This document shows positions 16,648 through 26,932 of a stretch of 64,000 nt of DNA, piece after piece (positions within the stretch are counted from its first letter, which is position 1; every line of letters starts with the position of its first letter). The position numbers were made by a program, and so were the translations under genes. A model generated the notes under the pieces. That model made no database searches. It saw only the letters and a list, made by a program, of their open reading frames with translations, and was not told the DNA's origin. Source of the stretch: Streptomyces sp. ICBB 8177 (GTDB lineage Bacteria > Actinomycetota > Actinomycetes > Streptomycetales > Streptomycetaceae); assembly GCF_003144095.1 (NCBI RefSeq), contig NZ_NSKH01000003.1, positions 62,001-126,000 of the forward strand. The letters are read 5' to 3'.

Positions 16648-18972
16648 ATGACACAGCACATCGAACCCTCGGTCCCCAGTCCCCTACACCGGTCCCGCCT
16701 CTCCGGAAGTCCGGTCGAGGCCGCGCACCCCGCCCAGGCAGTGCACCCTGCCGTGCACCTGCCCCAGGCCGCGCATCCCGCCCAGGATGTGCACCCCGCC
16801 GCGCACCCGGCCGAGGCCGCGCACCCGGCCGAGGCCGCGCACCCCGCCCAGGCCGGGCCTTGCGCAGGCGATAGCCCTGGAACCCGGTCCGGTCCTCCTG
16901 GGCGCGCGGCCACGCGGGCGGTCGACCGGAGGGTGGCGAAGCCCTTCCCCACCTCTGATTCCCCCAGGGCCGCCGATTCCCCCGGGCGCGCGACGGCGGA
17001 GGCTCCGCCCGGCACGGGTGCGCCCGCCTGCGCGACCCCGACCACCGAACGAGCCCAGGCGGCGGCATCCAGGCCAGGAGGGGCCGGGAGCGGACAGGGC
17101 CGAGCGGACGCACACGTGGTGGAACGGGGCGTGCTCGCGGCGGGAGAGGATGCGCGAGCGGAGAGGCCGGAAGGGCATGCGGTCGACGCGGGCCTGTCCA
17201 CGGACTCGGGCAGGCGCTACGCGGTTGACCCGGGTACGAATGCGGACCCGGTCAGGCGCCAACCGGTCAACTCGGGTACGCACGCGGACCCGGTCAGGCG
17301 CCAAGCGGTCAACTCGGGTACGCACGCGGACCCGGGCAGGCAGCATGCGGTCGACTCGGGCCTGTCCACGGACTCGGGCAGGCGCCACGCTGTCGACTCG
17401 GATGTGCCCGAGGGCTCGGGCAGGCATCACCCGGACGACTCGGGTGCGAACGTGGCGGCCTCGGGCGCGAACGCTGGAGAACCGGGCGAGCGCGCAGCGC
17501 AAGAGGTCGCGGACGAGTCCGCCGCCCGTGTCCATGCCGAATCCCACGACTCGCCGCCGTCCGTGTCCGACGCCTCGCCGTCATCCGTGCTTGCCAACTC
17601 ACCGCATTCCGCGGATTCACCACCCATCACCAGGTCCCAAGGCTCCGAGCATTCCCCGGACTCGGCCGGCTCTCCCGGCAAGGCTGCACAGCGCCTTCGG
17701 GAAGCGACCCACGTCCCTGGCGGGGAGCCACGCGTCACCCTCCGCGGCCCAGCGGATCTAGCAGAGGCGTTGCCCTTCCTGCTGGGATTCCACCCGGATG
17801 ACAGCATCGTGCTGGTCGCCCTGCACGGCGCACAGGGACGATTCGGAGATCGGCTCAGGGTGGGCATCCCGGCACGGGAGGGGGAGTGGCCGCATCTGGC
17901 GGCCCAACTCGCCGACAGCGCCGTTCACAGTGGTGCGCGGCGGGGCCGCCCCGAAGGCATGGCCGTCTTCCTCTGCCAGGACCCCAAGAACGGTGAGACC
18001 CCGAACGCCACCATGGAGCGGCTGCGCCCCCTGGCCCAGCACTTGCGGGTGGCGTGCGGCGCCCTCGACGTGCCGGTGCTCGAGGCATTGTGTGTCTCGG
18101 CGGGCCGCTGGTGGTCCTACTGCTGCCCGGACGAGACGTGCTGTCCGCCGGAGGGCACAGCGATCAGTCGTGGCGGCACCTCGGTCCTGGCCGCAGCCGC
18201 CGCGTACGCGGGCATCACGGTGCGTGGCTCGCTCCGGGAGATGACCGCCCGGTTCGCGCCGCTCGACGGCGCGAGGGCCGTCGCGCAGGTGCGCGCGTTC
18301 GACGACGCGTACTCCCATCTGGTGCCCAGGATGCTGCGGGACGGCGACTGCGAAACGGTGCGGGAGGAGACGCTCGCTCTGGCCGGCGCCGCGCTGGAGC
18401 GCTTCCGCGCGGCGCCGGCCCGGGGAGACGACGTGACCACTGACGCCGAGGACGACGCACTGCTCGGCGACGACGAGGCCGCGACGATCGTCGTCGGTTT
18501 GCAGGACCGCGACACGCGTGACCGGGCGGCGGAATGGATGGAGGGCACAGAAGCGGCTCCCGCGCTGCGACTCTGGCGGGCCCTCGCGCGCCGTTGCGTC
18601 GCTCCTTACGACGGGCACGCCGCCGCGCCGCTGACGCTGGCCGGTTGGGTCTCGTGGGCGACCGGAGACCAACCGTCCGCGCGCGTCGCGTTCGGGCGGG
18701 CGCTCGACGCCGATCCGGACTACACCTTCGCCCGGCTCCTCCACCAGGCATGCAATCGAGGCCTCGATCCTGAGCCGTTGCGCCGTTGCCTGCGTGAGGA
18801 ACGCGGCAAGCGTCTTGAACGCATCGTCGTTCAGCGTCGCGGCGGCGGTGCGGGGACAGCTCCGAAGGGCAGGCCGGACAGCGCGACGCGGCCTGCGACG
18901 ACGGCACGCTCGCGCAGCCGGATCCGCACCCGCCGTTCCCCGGTGCCGCCCGCAGGAGGCGATCCCGAATGA
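16648..18972 (+). CDS. DUF4192 protein with long repeat-rich N-terminal extension
   Basis: 774 aa from the ATG giving MTQHIEPS. The conserved DUF4192 domain starts near residue 362 (RVTLRGPADLAEALPFLLGFHP) and runs to about 735. It includes VFLCQDPKN, a WWSYCCPDETCCPPEGT cysteine patch, and a TPR-like end (WVSWATGDQPSARVAFGRALDADPDY). Most DUF4192 proteins start close to the domain. Here about 360 residues precede it: HPAEAA-type six-residue repeats, then six 14-residue repeats, both low-complexity and likely disordered. Function is unknown. An in-frame ATG at 16585 would add 21 residues. The gene converges on the hydrolase gene over a strong hairpin. Confidence 0.85.
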   Translation: MTQHIEPSVPSPLHRSRLSGSPVEAAHPAQAVHPAVHLPQAAHPAQDVHPAAHPAEAAHPAEAAHPAQAGPCAGDSPGTRSGPPGRAATRAVDRRVAKPFPTSDSPRAADSPGRATAEAPPGTGAPACATPTTERAQAAASRPGGAGSGQGRADAHVVERGVLAAGEDARAERPEGHAVDAGLSTDSGRRYAVDPGTNADPVRRQPVNSGTHADPVRRQAVNSGTHADPGRQHAVDSGLSTDSGRRHAVDSDVPEGSGRHHPDDSGANVAASGANAGEPGERAAQEVADESAARVHAESHDSPPSVSDASPSSVLANSPHSADSPPITRSQGSEHSPDSAGSPGKAAQRLREATHVPGGEPRVTLRGPADLAEALPFLLGFHPDDSIVLVALHGAQGRFGDRLRVGIPAREGEWPHLAAQLADSAVHSGARRGRPEGMAVFLCQDPKNGETPNATMERLRPLAQHLRVACGALDVPVLEALCVSAGRWWSYCCPDETCCPPEGTAISRGGTSVLAAAAAYAGITVRGSLREMTARFAPLDGARAVAQVRAFDDAYSHLVPRMLRDGDCETVREETLALAGAALERFRAAPARGDDVTTDAEDDALLGDDEAATIVVGLQDRDTRDRAAEWMEGTEAAPALRLWRALARRCVAPYDGHAAAPLTLAGWVSWATGDQPSARVAFGRALDADPDYTFARLLHQACNRGLDPEPLRRCLREERGKRLERIVVQRRGGGAGTAPKGRPDSATRPATTARSRSRIRTRRSPVPPAGGDPE
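16726..16859. repeat. 18-bp in-frame repeats encoding HPAEAA-type units
   Basis: Seven or eight degenerate units (HPAQAV, HPAV, HLPQAA, HPAQDV, HPAA, HPAEAA, HPAEAA, HPAQAG) in the DUF4192 gene. Confidence 0.85.
17182..17433. repeat. Six in-frame 42-bp repeats in the DUF4192 gene
   Basis: Each unit encodes 14 residues of the pattern V-D/N-S-G-x-x-x-D-x-x-R-x-x-A/P: for example VDAGLSTDSGRRYA, VNSGTHADPVRRQA, VDSGLSTDSGRRHA. Units 3 and 4 and units 1 and 5 are the closest pairs, suggesting recent recombination within the array. Confidence 0.92.
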
Positions 18973-18983
18973 CACCGAGTCGA

Positions 18984-19028
18984 CCCGTCCGTACGGCATC
19001 CGGAAGCCGTGGACGCCGTACGGACGGG
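18984..19028. terminator. Shared terminator of the DUF4192 and hydrolase genes
   Basis: CCCGTCCGTACGGC at 18984-18997 pairs perfectly over 14 bp with 19015-19028. The 17-nt loop can form a small inner stem. Both flanking genes point toward it. Confidence 0.85.
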
Positions 19029-19073
19029 GGACATCGACTGCGCCGGCTCCTCGGACGTCTGGGGCGATCGTTC

Positions 19074-20384
19074 CTACGCCTCCCCGTGCGCCAGAGCGAT
19101 CAGCCGGTCCAGGACGCGGCCGTCGCTGACGTGCAGCCCGTCGTGCTCGAACTCGTCGGTCACCCACGTTCGCAGGCCCCGCACCGAGGCCGCGGTCTCC
19201 AGCGAATGCGCGGTGTCGACGTACATGTCGTCGTGATAGACGGCGGCGGCCACCGGGATCTCGTTGCGCCCCAGCTGGCCGGCGTCGTACAGATCGGGCC
19301 ACCCCTCCCGCTCGGCAAGAGCGTGTGCCACCTCCCGCAGAGGCGCGAGCGCCGGATCGGCGGTGAACATCCAGGGGTAGATCATCTCCCCGGTGAAGAG
19401 CACCGGTTCGCCGCCGGACAACGCCTCGTCCACGTCGAAGCAAGGGAATTCGGAGCGAACGGCGTCGGCGGCCCACCCCGTGGCACCGGGGGAGACCGAG
19501 CGCTGCCCGTAGATCGACTCGTGCAGTACCGCGTAGAGGGGATTGCGGGCGAACGACAGATGGTTGTGGACGTCGGCCAGGAAGGTGTCGGAGAGCGCAG
19601 GGCCGGCCGGCCCACGGAGGAAGGCATCCTCCAGCAGGTAGTGCAAGGTGTGCGAACCGCTGCCGCGTCCCAGCATCATGCCCAGCGACTGGAAGGAGGC
19701 CGGGGTGAGCAAACCGCCGTCAGGCAGGCGCACTTCGCGTTCTCGCAGGTGCTCGGCGACCTCCCGCACTGCCGCGACGTCCTGGGGGTAGCGCTCGTAA
19801 TGGCGGCGGTTCTTGCGTTCCACACGCGGGTAGGCAGCCCGGTACACCTGCTCCGCGTCGCGGGCCAGTCCGGCGAGGCCGCCGGTGATGAACACCTCGC
19901 GCAGTCCCTGCGAGGCGAACGACAGATAGGTCAGGGAGCAGAAGCCGCCGAAGCTCTGGCCGAGCAGCGACCAGCGGCCTTCCTCACCGAGGAGTTGCCG
20001 CCTGATCAGTTCGCAGTCGGCGACGATGGAGTCGGCTCTGAAGTGTGCGAGGTACTCGGCCTGCTCCGCGGCGTCCCCTCGCCCTGGCAGCGTCTGCCGG
20101 TTCGCCGGTGTGGAGCGCCCGGTGCCGCGCTGGTCGAGGAGGAGCACGCGGTAGTCGTCCAACGCTCGGCGCAACCAGGACTCACGTGCGGCCGGCCGGG
20201 GAGAACGCCCGCCCGGGCCGCCTTGCAGGTACAAGAGCCAAGGCAGCTCCTCGCGTTCGCGTCCGGCGGCGACCACCTCGCGGGCGTAGACCTCGATGCG
20301 CTCACCGGCGGGATCGCGGTGATCGAGCGGGACCCGGAAGGTGTGGTCGGTCAGGACGGTTCCCGGCTGGCGGTGGACGGCCAT
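19074..20384 (-). CDS. Alpha/beta hydrolase, prolyl-iminopeptidase-like (S33)
   Basis: 436 aa from the ATG at 20384, which has AAGGAG upstream. Features: LLYLQGGPGG (oxyanion segment of the S33 family), LLLDQRGTGRS, nucleophile elbow GQSFGGF with catalytic Ser in WSLLGQSFGG, a helical cap, and a late DMYVDTAHSLE / DEFEHDGLHVSDGR region with the Asp/His of the triad. These are characteristic of proline iminopeptidase or related aminopeptidases, acting on peptides with N-terminal Pro or small residues. No signal peptide, so cytosolic. The upstream 496 bp are divergent with the Nudix regulator. Confidence 0.9.
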   Translation of the reverse strand: MAVHRQPGTVLTDHTFRVPLDHRDPAGERIEVYAREVVAAGREREELPWLLYLQGGPGGRSPRPAARESWLRRALDDYRVLLLDQRGTGRSTPANRQTLPGRGDAAEQAEYLAHFRADSIVADCELIRRQLLGEEGRWSLLGQSFGGFCSLTYLSFASQGLREVFITGGLAGLARDAEQVYRAAYPRVERKNRRHYERYPQDVAAVREVAEHLREREVRLPDGGLLTPASFQSLGMMLGRGSGSHTLHYLLEDAFLRGPAGPALSDTFLADVHNHLSFARNPLYAVLHESIYGQRSVSPGATGWAADAVRSEFPCFDVDEALSGGEPVLFTGEMIYPWMFTADPALAPLREVAHALAEREGWPDLYDAGQLGRNEIPVAAAVYHDDMYVDTAHSLETAASVRGLRTWVTDEFEHDGLHVSDGRVLDRLIALAHGEA

Positions 20385-20880
20385 CGATCTCCTTCTGGGA
20401 CTGGTGCCGAACGGTCGGGTCGGGCGTGGGTCGGCGGTGGCACGCGCTCTGGCACCGTAATCGCCCTTGCCGCGAGCGTACGACTCCGCCCGCCTCCGGA
20501 GGTCTGGCTCGCCTCCCCGCCTCCTGCGGGCCACTTGCCCCCCGCGGCCTCCGCCTTCTCGCCAGCAGCGGCCTTCCGCGCGACGGCCTCTCCACCGCGC
20601 GGGCCCCAGCCTCCCTCCCGCCCGTCCACGGCTCGCGCCGTTCCGCGGCCGATCGCCCTCAGCAGTCCTCAGTCGTCCTCGGTCTTCTCAGCCGCCGTCA
20701 GCCCTCGTCGCCCTCTCGCTCGCCCGCCCCGGCCCGTCGCGCCCCGTCCGTCCGGCGGCGCGGCCAGCTCCGCCGTCACCTCTGGTCCACCCCCGTCCGG
20801 ACCGGTGATGCGAGCATCGCCACGCGGCACGTGCTGGGGAACACGCTGTTTATCGTCAGGCAGACGACTATGATCACGCC
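20385..20880. other. Divergent intergenic region hydrolase / Nudix regulator
   Basis: 496 bp, no credible gene although several GC-driven ORFs cross it. The right end (20851-20880) carries the likely operator and leaderless promoter of the Nudix regulator. The middle is Ser/Pro/Arg-coding-like in several frames, with no conserved start. Confidence 0.5.
20851..20874 (+). promoter_or_regulatory. Leaderless promoter and possible autoregulatory palindrome
   Basis: TATGAT at 20869-20874 is a near-consensus -10, ending 6 nt before the ATG. Overlapping it, TATCGTC-AGGCA-GACGACTA is an imperfect palindrome whose inner arms (CGTC/GACG) match exactly. A repressor bound there would block the promoter. 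Confidence 0.55.
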
Positions 20881-21648
20881 ATGTCGCCCTACGACCCGTC
20901 GGCCCATCCCCCCTTCGCTGTCACCGTCGACCTGGTCGTGCTCACCGTGCGCAGGCACGCGCTGTGCGCGCTCGCCGTGCGCCGGGGGGAGCCGCCGTAC
21001 CAGGGGCAGTGGGCGCTGCCGGGCGGCTTCGTCAGGAGCGACGAGAACCTCGCGGAGGCGGCCGCACGGGAGTTGGCGGAGGAGACCGGGCTGCGCGCGC
21101 AGCAGTCCGCCGGCACGTCCCCCGCCGGGGCGCCGGGCCCGTACGGAGGCAGCAACGGCGCGCACCTGGAACAGCTCGCTACTTACGGCGACCCGGACCG
21201 CGATCCGCGGATGAGGGTGGTCAGCGTCGCACACCTGGTTCTGGCGCCCGATCTGCCCGCGCCGCGGGCCGGGGGAGACGCGAGCGGTGCGCGATGGGCG
21301 CCCATCGAGGACCTGTTGCAGCCCGAGCAGCCCGCGCCGCTCGCCTTCGACCACGCGCGCATCCTTGCCGACGGTGTGGAGCGCGCCCGGTCCAAGATCG
21401 AGTACTCGTCGTTGGCAACGGCTTTCTGCCCGGCGGAGTTCACCGTGGGGGAGCTGCGCAGGGTGTACGAGGCGGTGTGGGGGGTCGCCCTCGACCCGCG
21501 CAACTTCCACCGGAAGGTCACCGGGACCCCTGGTTTCCTGGTGCCGACAGGGGGCACGACGACCCGGCAGGGCGGCCGTCCCGCGCAGTTGTTCCGGGCG
21601 GGCGGGGCGACGTTGCTCAACCCGCCGATGCTGCGCCCCGAGGTGTGA
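20881..21648 (+). CDS. NrtR-like regulator: Nudix domain fused to winged-helix DNA-binding domain
   Basis: 255 aa. The Nudix domain has a perfect GX5EX7REUXEEXGU box from Gly49 (GFVRSDE, AARELAEETGL). The C-terminal 90 residues form the winged helix typical of the NrtR family (FTVGELRRVYEAVWGVALDPRNFHRKV; FLVPTGG; GRPAQLFR). NrtR proteins repress NAD-biosynthesis or sugar-utilisation operons and respond to ADP-ribose or similar ligands. Here the Nudix box is intact, so hydrolysis is possible, whereas many NrtRs have lost it. No NAD-salvage gene is adjacent, and the target is probably itself or elsewhere. The ATG is leaderless. Confidence 0.87.
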   Translation: MSPYDPSAHPPFAVTVDLVVLTVRRHALCALAVRRGEPPYQGQWALPGGFVRSDENLAEAAARELAEETGLRAQQSAGTSPAGAPGPYGGSNGAHLEQLATYGDPDRDPRMRVVSVAHLVLAPDLPAPRAGGDASGARWAPIEDLLQPEQPAPLAFDHARILADGVERARSKIEYSSLATAFCPAEFTVGELRRVYEAVWGVALDPRNFHRKVTGTPGFLVPTGGTTTRQGGRPAQLFRAGGATLLNPPMLRPEV

Positions 21649-21865
21649 GCGATGGGCCTCTTCGTCAACAGCGGTCGTATTCAAGGGCGTTGGGGCGTCG
21701 AGCCGCCGGTTCGGCCTTGAGCTGCGCGGACGTTGAGTACCGCATGGGCGTGAAGTCGCGCTGCGGATGTCCGTAACTCCCCGTAGTTCGCACGATTCCT
21801 TACGATAAAGCGTCAATTGTGCAGGAAGGGGCGATCACCCTTTCGTGTGCTTTTCAGCAAAGCCC

Positions 21866-21893
21866 TCAAGGCTGCCGGACGGATCGCCGACAA
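21866..21893 (+). promoter_or_regulatory. Sigma-WhiG-type promoter of whiH
   Basis: TCAA at 21866-21869 and GCCGACAA at 21886-21893, separated by 16 nt. The flagellar/WhiG consensus is TAAA-N15/16-GCCGATAA, so 3/4 and 7/8 positions match. whiH is a known sigma-WhiG target in Streptomyces. The predicted start site falls on or next to the GTG at 21901, so the transcript may be leaderless. Confidence 0.8.
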
Positions 21894-21900
21894 ATGATGC

Positions 21901-22788
21901 GTGAGTACCCTTGCGCACACCATGATGACCGCGGCCCGCTCCGCCGACACCGGCGTCGCCGGGCCCGGCGACCTCGACCGCTACCCGTACGCGGACGCGC
22001 CTGGCAGCGAACGCGTCGGAACCCCCAACTGGGACGGAGTGGACACGGAGATGGGCCGGGTCGGCCGCCGCGCGAGCGGCAGCCGGGGCCGAGGCCTGCA
22101 CGGTCAACTCGTCCAGCAGCTCGGCCAGATGATCGTCTCCGGTGACCTCGGGGCCGACCGCCCGCTCGTTCCCGAGGAGATCGGCCAGCGCTTCGAGGTC
22201 TCCCGTACCGTCGTGCGGGAGTCGCTGCGGGTGCTGGAGGCCAAAGGCCTGGTCAGTGCCCGGCCCAACGTCGGCACCAGGGTCCGGCCGGTGAGCGACT
22301 GGAACCTGCTCGACCCCGACATCATCGAGTGGCGGGCGTTCGGGCCGCAGCGCGACGACCAGCGCCGCGAACTGTGCGAACTGCGCTGGACGATCGAACC
22401 GCTGGCCGCCCGGCTCGCGGCCGGACACGGGCGCGAGGACGTGCAGCAGCGTCTCGCCGACATGGCAGAGATCATGGCGCACGCCGTCGCTCAGGGGGAC
22501 TCCCTGACGTTCTCGCGGGCGGACGCCGAGTTCCACGCGCTCGTCCTCCAGGTCACGGGCAACCGCATGCTGGAGCACCTGTCGGGCATCGTCTCCTCCG
22601 CCCTCCAGGTCTCCGGCGGGCCGGTCACCGGCTGCGACCGGCCGACCGAGGCGGCGGTCGGCCTGCACGCGTCCATCGTCGAGGCGCTCGCCACGGGGGA
22701 CGCGGCGGCGGCGGAGGCCGCGATGCGGCAGCTGCTCACGGTGCACCCCGAGGTGGACCACGTGGTCCCCGCTCCCCGCGAGCACTGA
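21901..22788 (+). CDS. whiH: Sporulation regulator WhiH (GntR family, FadR/FCD type)
   Basis: 295 aa. An N-terminal extension of about 65 residues (MSTLAHTMMTAARSADTG...) precedes the GntR winged helix (QLVQQLGQMIVSGDLG, EEIGQRFEVSRTVVRESLRVLEAKGLV, ARPNVGTRVRP) and an FCD ligand domain (ELCELRWTIEPLAARLAA; DAEFHALVLQVTGNRML). WhiH acts in aerial hyphae to permit sporulation septation. I recognise it from the sequence and from its place directly upstream of hrdB, an arrangement known in S. coelicolor. It starts at GTG; an ATG-ATG pair lies 21 nt downstream. Upstream is a sigma-WhiG promoter. Confidence 0.93.
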   Translation: MSTLAHTMMTAARSADTGVAGPGDLDRYPYADAPGSERVGTPNWDGVDTEMGRVGRRASGSRGRGLHGQLVQQLGQMIVSGDLGADRPLVPEEIGQRFEVSRTVVRESLRVLEAKGLVSARPNVGTRVRPVSDWNLLDPDIIEWRAFGPQRDDQRRELCELRWTIEPLAARLAAGHGREDVQQRLADMAEIMAHAVAQGDSLTFSRADAEFHALVLQVTGNRMLEHLSGIVSSALQVSGGPVTGCDRPTEAAVGLHASIVEALATGDAAAAEAAMRQLLTVHPEVDHVVPAPREH

Positions 22789-23393
22789 CTGCCGACTCGG
22801 CGCGCCCCCGTTCGTTCCCTGGCCGGCCGTTCGCCGACCGACCTCGCTCGAAGTACGGGACGCGTTCGGTCCGCCCGACCGTCCCTGGCTGTCGTGCCGG
22901 TCCCGTTCGATCCGTTCAACCTGTTCCGTCTGTTCGACCCGCTCGACTCCGTTCGGATCGGTTCGGCGTCGTCTCCCCCTCCTCCTTCTGGTCGGAGCCC
23001 TCGTGGATCCGGCCCCGACGTACCGCGCCGCCGCCGGGCCCATGTCGCAGGGGCCCGGCGGCGCTCGCGTTCGGGGGTCGGCCCGGGCCGGCGGTGGTGG
23101 GAAAGGCGTCGCCGCTCGGCGCCGGTTGGGGGCTTGCGACCCGGCGCGGCCAGGGGCCTGGTTTACGCTGGACTGCGGTGTGACGCGGGCCACGTAAGAC
23201 CCGCGTAACGCCGACAGGGGGAGCGCGATGACCTAAGCGGTGGTACCGCCGAAGGAATACGGACGACATCCCCGTCGCTGTGTTGCCAGGCGGTTCCGCT
23301 CCTTACCGCCGGTCCATCCCCGCCGGCGGCCGGCGGCCCTTGCCGAGTGCAGGCGCGGTCGGAAGTCGTTCCCATCGTTCCGAGAGGTTGTTC
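22789..23393. other. hrdB promoter and leader region
   Basis: 605 bp with no gene. TTTACGCT at about 23162-23169 is a candidate -10 region for the main hrdB promoter. A short palindrome GCGGTGGTACCGC lies at 23237-23249 and GCGGG/CCCGC arms at 23187-23207. The long leader before a housekeeping sigma gene fits multi-promoter control, known for hrdB in Streptomyces. Confidence 0.5.
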
Positions 23394-24959
<1,566 letters not shown>

Positions 24960-25018
24960 CCGGCGCCTTTCCCGGTCCGGCGTGAGCCGGCCGGGCGCCG
25001 GACGGCACGGTGTCCTTC

Positions 25019-25052
25019 GGGCCCGGAACCTCCTTCGCGGGGTTCCGGGCCC
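25019..25052 (+). terminator. hrdB terminator hairpin
   Basis: A perfect 12-bp stem GGGCCCGGAACC with its complement and a 10-nt loop, 60 nt after the hrdB stop. Confidence 0.88.
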
Positions 25053-25154
25053 GTCGTGCGTGCTGCTGCCGTACGGAACGGACTTCCGGATGCGCGTACG
25101 CCCGGGGTGGACCACGCTGAGTGTTCCAGCCGCTCCGGAAGGTCAGGAGACCGT

Positions 25155-26015
25155 ATGCGCATCAGGCCCCGACTTCGGGCGACCGCCGTACTGCTGGGCG
25201 GGCTGGCACTGCTGACGGCGACCGCGCCGCTCACCCTGCCCGCAGCTCCCGCCGTCGCCAAGCAGTCCGGCGGCGCACACGCAGGCATCATCGGCGGCGG
25301 TCCCACCGGTACCGCGGAACACCCCTACGTGGTGGCCCTGGCCAGTCAGGAACGCTTCGGTTCGGACCGCTCGGGCCAGTTCTGCGGCGGCGCCGTGGTC
25401 GCCCCGGACGTCGTGCTCACCGCGGCGCACTGCTTCGGCCGTGACGTGCTGGGCACGGACTGGCGGGACGTGAAGGACCTGCGTGTGCTGTTCGGGCGGA
25501 CCGATCTGAGCACCCGCGAAGGCCGCGAGGTCTCGATCAAGGATGTGTGGATCAACCCGTCGTACGACCCGGAGACCAACGCCGGGGACATCGCCGTGAT
25601 TCAGCTGGCCCGGCCCCTGCCCGGCCACCCCGTGATCCCGCTCGCGACCGCCGACGACACGGCCGACTACCGCGAGGGGCAGGCCGCACGGGTCTACGGC
25701 TGGGGCGACACGACCGGCAACGGCGCGTACGCGAACACGCTGCGGGAGGCCGACGTCACGCTGCTGCCCGACAGCCGTTGTCGTCAGGCGTACCCGGGCA
25801 GCGCGGCGGGCACCTACGTTCCCGCCTCCATGGTGTGCGCGGGCGCCGACCAGGGCGGACGGGACGCCTGCCAGGGGGACAGCGGCGGGCCGCTCGTGGC
25901 CGACGGCCGGCTCATCGGCCTGGTGTCCTGGGGTACCGGATGCGGGGAGGCCCGGCATCCGGGCGTCTACACCAGGGTCTCGGCGATGGCACGCGCGGTT
26001 GCGCGGTTCCTGTAG
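25155..26015 (+). CDS. Secreted trypsin-like serine protease (S1A)
   Basis: 286 aa. The chosen ATG (TCAGGAG 8 nt upstream) yields a signal peptide (RIRPRLRATAVLLGGLALLTATAPLTLPAAPAVA in shortened form: basic start, hydrophobic core, AVA cleavage). A short propeptide ends before IIGG, the activation cleavage N-terminus. The triad is His92 (LTAAHCF), Asp145 (GDIAVIQL) and Ser243 (GDSGGPL). Asp237, six residues before the serine, gives trypsin-like Arg/Lys specificity. Four cysteines sit at trypsin-like spacings (FCGGAVV...AAHCF; CQGD...GTGCGEA). It is located next to hrdB and is probably an independent unit. Confidence 0.93.
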   Translation: MRIRPRLRATAVLLGGLALLTATAPLTLPAAPAVAKQSGGAHAGIIGGGPTGTAEHPYVVALASQERFGSDRSGQFCGGAVVAPDVVLTAAHCFGRDVLGTDWRDVKDLRVLFGRTDLSTREGREVSIKDVWINPSYDPETNAGDIAVIQLARPLPGHPVIPLATADDTADYREGQAARVYGWGDTTGNGAYANTLREADVTLLPDSRCRQAYPGSAAGTYVPASMVCAGADQGGRDACQGDSGGPLVADGRLIGLVSWGTGCGEARHPGVYTRVSAMARAVARFL

Positions 26016-26425
26016 ACGAGACGCGCGTGACGAGCCGGCGGGATGCGTCGCGGGTCGCGGGAATGGCCCCGTGGGCGGAGTGGTCGTCCGCCGGGATCGG
26101 CAGGCGCGGCCCGGTGGGGCGCGCCGCGGATGCGCCCCGGGCGGTCGCCGGCCGGAAGCCGCGGGCGGGTCGGACGGTCGCGGGTCAGTGGGCACGGCGA
26201 GGTCGGGGAACCGCGGGTCGGTGGGCGTGGGGCAACCGAATGCCCGATGGCCCCAGCCGTCACCTCGCTCCCGTTCGCCCCACGCGTCTCACGAACCCTG
26301 TGTGCTCGGAGCCGCACTCCGGGTGATTGCGGCGAACGCGAAACGGCCACCCCTCGGCGGGGTGGCCGCTCCGTTTCCGGCCTGGTGCCGGTCCGAGCTC
26401 GTCGTCGTTCGCGATGTGTCGGGGA
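26016..26425. other. Intergenic region between trypsin and DUF7455 genes
   Basis: 410 bp, no gene supported. The hairpin at 26344-26368 lies in its right part and can terminate both converging genes. ORFs in this stretch are Gly/Arg-rich products of high GC. Confidence 0.55.
26344..26368. terminator. Shared terminator hairpin
   Basis: CGGCCACCCC and GGGGTGGCCG form a perfect 10-bp stem with a 5-nt loop, flanked by AAA on one side and a CCGTTT stretch on the other, so it could act in both directions. Confidence 0.82.
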
Positions 26426-26650
26426 TCAGTCCTCGACCACTGCCGCAGGGGCGGCGGTGAGTCGTCCGGTCTCGTCCTGTATTTCCGCGGCGATCTTCTT
26501 CAGTTCAGGCTCGAACTTGCGCCCGTGGTGGGCACAGAAGAGAAGCTCGCCACCGCTGATGAGAACGACGCGCAGGTAGGCCTGGGCGCCGCAGCGGTCG
26601 CAGCGGTCTGCCGCGGTCAGCGGGCTTGCGGGGGTCAGAACAGTAGTCAC
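26426..26650 (-). CDS. DUF7455 small zinc-ribbon-like protein
   Basis: 74 aa. The core DRCDRCGAQAYLRVVLISGGELLFCAHHGRK (shown here only as a pattern: CxxCG, then a hydrophobic beta hairpin, then CAHH) has two Cys pairs or Cys/His suited to bind one zinc. The N-terminus and the acidic C-terminal tail are variable. This small family is conserved in actinobacteria beside hrdB/parE; its function is unknown. The ATG at 26650 lacks a strong ribosome site in the visible leader. Confidence 0.85.
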   Translation of the reverse strand: MTTVLTPASPLTAADRCDRCGAQAYLRVVLISGGELLFCAHHGRKFEPELKKIAAEIQDETGRLTAAPAAVVED

Positions 26651-26932
26651 GTCGCCTCTTCTCTAGCTCGACGAGCTGTCGTACCAGGGTCAACATCCAA
26701 CCAGGCCGAAAACGTTCCCGCTCGTGGCTTTTCCTCGAAGAATCTGCCCGAGGAGGCCGGATGCTACCGGTTGGCGGCGAATAGGTCTCGATGTGGCTTT
26801 CAGGGGTCTATGTGGGACTTCGTCCGGTTTTCGCCTCCCGGCTGGCTGCCGGTTGTTGGTGAGGACGTGCCCGGAGCCTAAATGGTTCATGCCTCTTTGG
26901 GAACGTGATGTGGCTATCACTCGGACGAGGGA

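Noticed and set aside
17182-17433. Six regular 42-bp repeats as a CRISPR array
   Set aside because: There are no unique spacers; the units are contiguous, in frame and encode 14-residue repeats.
23237-23250. T-box-like GGTGGTACCGC before hrdB
   Set aside because: Only the antiterminator-like palindrome is present. There is no specifier stem, and hrdB is not an aminoacyl-tRNA or amino-acid gene.
23254-23284. Sigma-R-like GGAAT...GTT promoter before hrdB
   Set aside because: The gap between the elements is about 23 nt, too long for the consensus 18.
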